Shown: positions 7,066 through 7,442 of the stretch, in pieces
How positions within the stretch are numbered: the stretch's first letter is position 1
Layout of the letters: the number at the start of each line of letters is the position of its first letter
Assembly: GCA_016177305.1 (NCBI GenBank)
Contig: JACOVK010000051.1
Location: 1 to 7,442, forward strand
DNA: 7,442 bases
Source of the DNA: Parcubacteria group bacterium
GTDB lineage: Bacteria; Patescibacteriota; Patescibacteriia; UBA2169
Direction of reading: 5' to 3'
The notes under the pieces: generated by a model
Databases searched by the model: none
Told to the model about the DNA's origin: nothing
What the model saw: the letters and a program-made list of their open reading frames with translations, nothing else
Made by a program: the position numbers and the translations under genes

Positions 7066-7233
7066 ATGCCCGTGTATCTTATCAGATTGCTGGTTGTGCG
7101 TCTATGTCCGATTTTGAGCCATGATTTGGGGATTGACGTGATAGCCGCCTCGCGCGAGAAGATAGCCAAGAACGCGCACAAGTATCCAGTTGATAAGGCG
7201 CTGGGGAAGCACGCGAAGTATACGGAGCTGTAG
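7066..7233 (+). pseudogene. C-terminal remnant of a MazG-like nucleotide pyrophosphohydrolase
   Basis: A 55-codon frame ending in TAG at 7231-7233. Its last 25 residues, EKIAKNAHKYPVD then KALGKHAKYTEL, match the conserved tail of small MazG-like NTP pyrophosphohydrolases (EK.xKN..KYPV.KA.G...KYTEL), enzymes of about 100-120 residues that hydrolyse nucleoside triphosphates to monophosphate and pyrophosphate. The upstream VYLIRL (3-8) resembles the DVLxYLLRL helix of the same family. However, 12 residues separate YLIRL from LGIDV where 3-4 are usual, and the N-terminal half with the metal-binding EExxE motif is absent because dnaE begins 14 nt away on the other strand. The frame is open back only to a TAG at 7051. 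I read it as a decayed relic; a short expressed peptide is possible but less likely. No promoter of its own is convincing. Confidence 0.7.
7076..7104 (-). promoter_or_regulatory. Possible promoter of the dnaE operon
   Basis: On the minus strand TAGACG (7104-7099, 4 of 6 to TTGACA) and TAAGAT (7081-7076, 4 of 6 to TATAAT) are 17 bp apart. Transcription would begin near 7069, leaving a leader of about 18 nt before the dnaE ATG. Both boxes are imperfect and the site lies inside the MazG remnant, so this is only the best available candidate. Confidence 0.25.
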
Positions 7234-7289
7234 ATCGGCTCACCCTTTGGCCGCGATCGGCTCAAATGGTGTAAATGAGCCGATCGGCT
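7233..7289. repeat. GATCGGCT repeat cluster with inverted copy
   Basis: GATCGGCTCA occurs at 7233-7242 and 7255-7264, and its exact reverse complement TGAGCCGATC at 7276-7285. The third copy lies within a 12-bp perfect palindrome, AGCCGATCGGCT (7278-7289), which gives another GATCGGCT at 7282-7289. Successive starts are 22 and 27 bp apart. The cluster begins at the last base of the MazG stop codon and lies between two convergent reading frames. Confidence 0.75.
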
Positions 7290-7300
7290 GTTTAGGTTTT
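7254..7300 (+). terminator. Probable intrinsic terminator hairpin
   Basis: CGATCGGCTCA (7254-7264) pairs perfectly with TGAGCCGATCG (7276-7286), an 11-bp stem with an 11-nt loop. On the plus strand it is followed by a broken T-rich tract, TTTAGGTTTT (7291-7300). On the minus strand no T-run follows. It would end transcription through the MazG remnant, and the hairpin may also hinder read-through from the minus-strand gene that ends at 7306. The interrupted T tract makes it a weak example. Confidence 0.4.
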
Positions 7301-7305
7301 GGCGC

Positions 7306-7442
7306 CTAGCGCGCAGCTTTTTGCCGCACCCAAAGCTCCGTTGCGCCGAGTGCGGCCGCGGACACGAGCACCACACCTACCATGGATTCCGGGGTCACCG
7401 CGCGGGCCAGCACAAACCCCGCGGTGGCGGCGAGCCCCGCGC
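7306..7442 (-). CDS. Unidentified membrane protein, C-terminal part (runs off right edge)
   Basis: Forty-four codons plus a TAG stop (7308-7306) on the minus strand, open to the window edge. The translation contains two hydrophobic stretches, AGLAATAGFVLARAV and MVGVVLVSAAALGATELWV, separated by the short polar turn TPES, and ends in a basic tail, RQKAAR. This is the pattern of the last one or two membrane helices of a polytopic protein with a positive C-terminus. The turn followed by a Gly/Ala/Val-rich final helix is reminiscent of the end of EamA/DMT-type transporters, but the piece is too short and too low in complexity to name. It converges on the MazG remnant, with the repeat cluster between them. 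The GC-rich composition resembles the dnaE operon. Confidence 0.5.
   Translation of the reverse strand, partial: AGLAATAGFVLARAVTPESMVGVVLVSAAALGATELWVRQKAAR

Noticed and set aside
7062..7067. TATAAT on the plus strand before the MazG remnant
   Set aside because: The bases 17 bp upstream (GGACGA) do not resemble a -35 box, and the box overlaps the proposed ATG at 7066, so it could not drive translation from that codon.
6993..7376. Minus-strand open frame of 127 codons covering the dnaE start and the MazG remnant
   Set aside because: It overlaps the conserved PHP start of dnaE in another frame, crosses the repeat cluster, and its translation is low in complexity with no family resemblance.
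1..7442. CRISPR array, tRNA, rRNA, insertion sequence or toxin-antitoxin pair
   Set aside because: I looked on both strands and found no regularly spaced repeats, no tRNA-like cloverleaf in the gaps between genes, no terminal inverted repeats around a transposase, and no small paired genes.

Overview
The window looks like a piece of a Patescibacteria (CPR, probably Parcubacteria-like) chromosome. This rests on family resemblance, not a database search. The clues are a ThrRS reduced to its catalytic and anticodon-binding domains, a single-pass membrane protein of a type I associate with these genomes (its relatives are often labelled baseplate J/gp47-like), a standalone Xer-type recombinase, tightly packed genes with few clear Shine-Dalgarno sites, and short G/C-rich inverted repeats between genes. 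Most of the window is GC-rich. The first 300 bases are only about 36% GC by my count.

Layout, left to right. A SAM-dependent methyltransferase runs off the left edge on the minus strand (1-185). An AT-rich divergent intergenic region (186-319) carries a well-formed promoter and a near-palindromic repeat. It leads into a complete tyrosine recombinase on the plus strand (320-1147). A 70-base intergenic region with an inverted-repeat element (1148-1217) separates the recombinase from a converging minus-strand operon. That operon is transcribed from right to left: dnaE (DNA polymerase III alpha, 7051-3632), a membrane-anchored protein (3628-2450) and thrS (2453-1218). The spacing is 3 nt and then a 4-nt ATGA overlap.

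Upstream of dnaE, on the plus strand, a 55-codon frame (7066-7233) encodes what reads as the C-terminal end of a MazG-like nucleotide pyrophosphohydrolase. Its N-terminal half is absent, so it is probably a relic. It is followed by a cluster of GATCGGCT repeats forming a strong hairpin (7233-7289). The window closes with the C-terminus of an unidentified membrane protein on the minus strand (7306-7442).

The operon joins replication (DnaE), translation (ThrRS) and a cell-surface or membrane protein. These have no obvious shared pathway, so co-transcription is probably a matter of genome packing. I see no CRISPR array, tRNA, rRNA, insertion sequence or clear novel multi-gene system. The points most worth following are the editing-domain-free ThrRS, the MazG relic abutting dnaE, and the composition break beside the recombinase.
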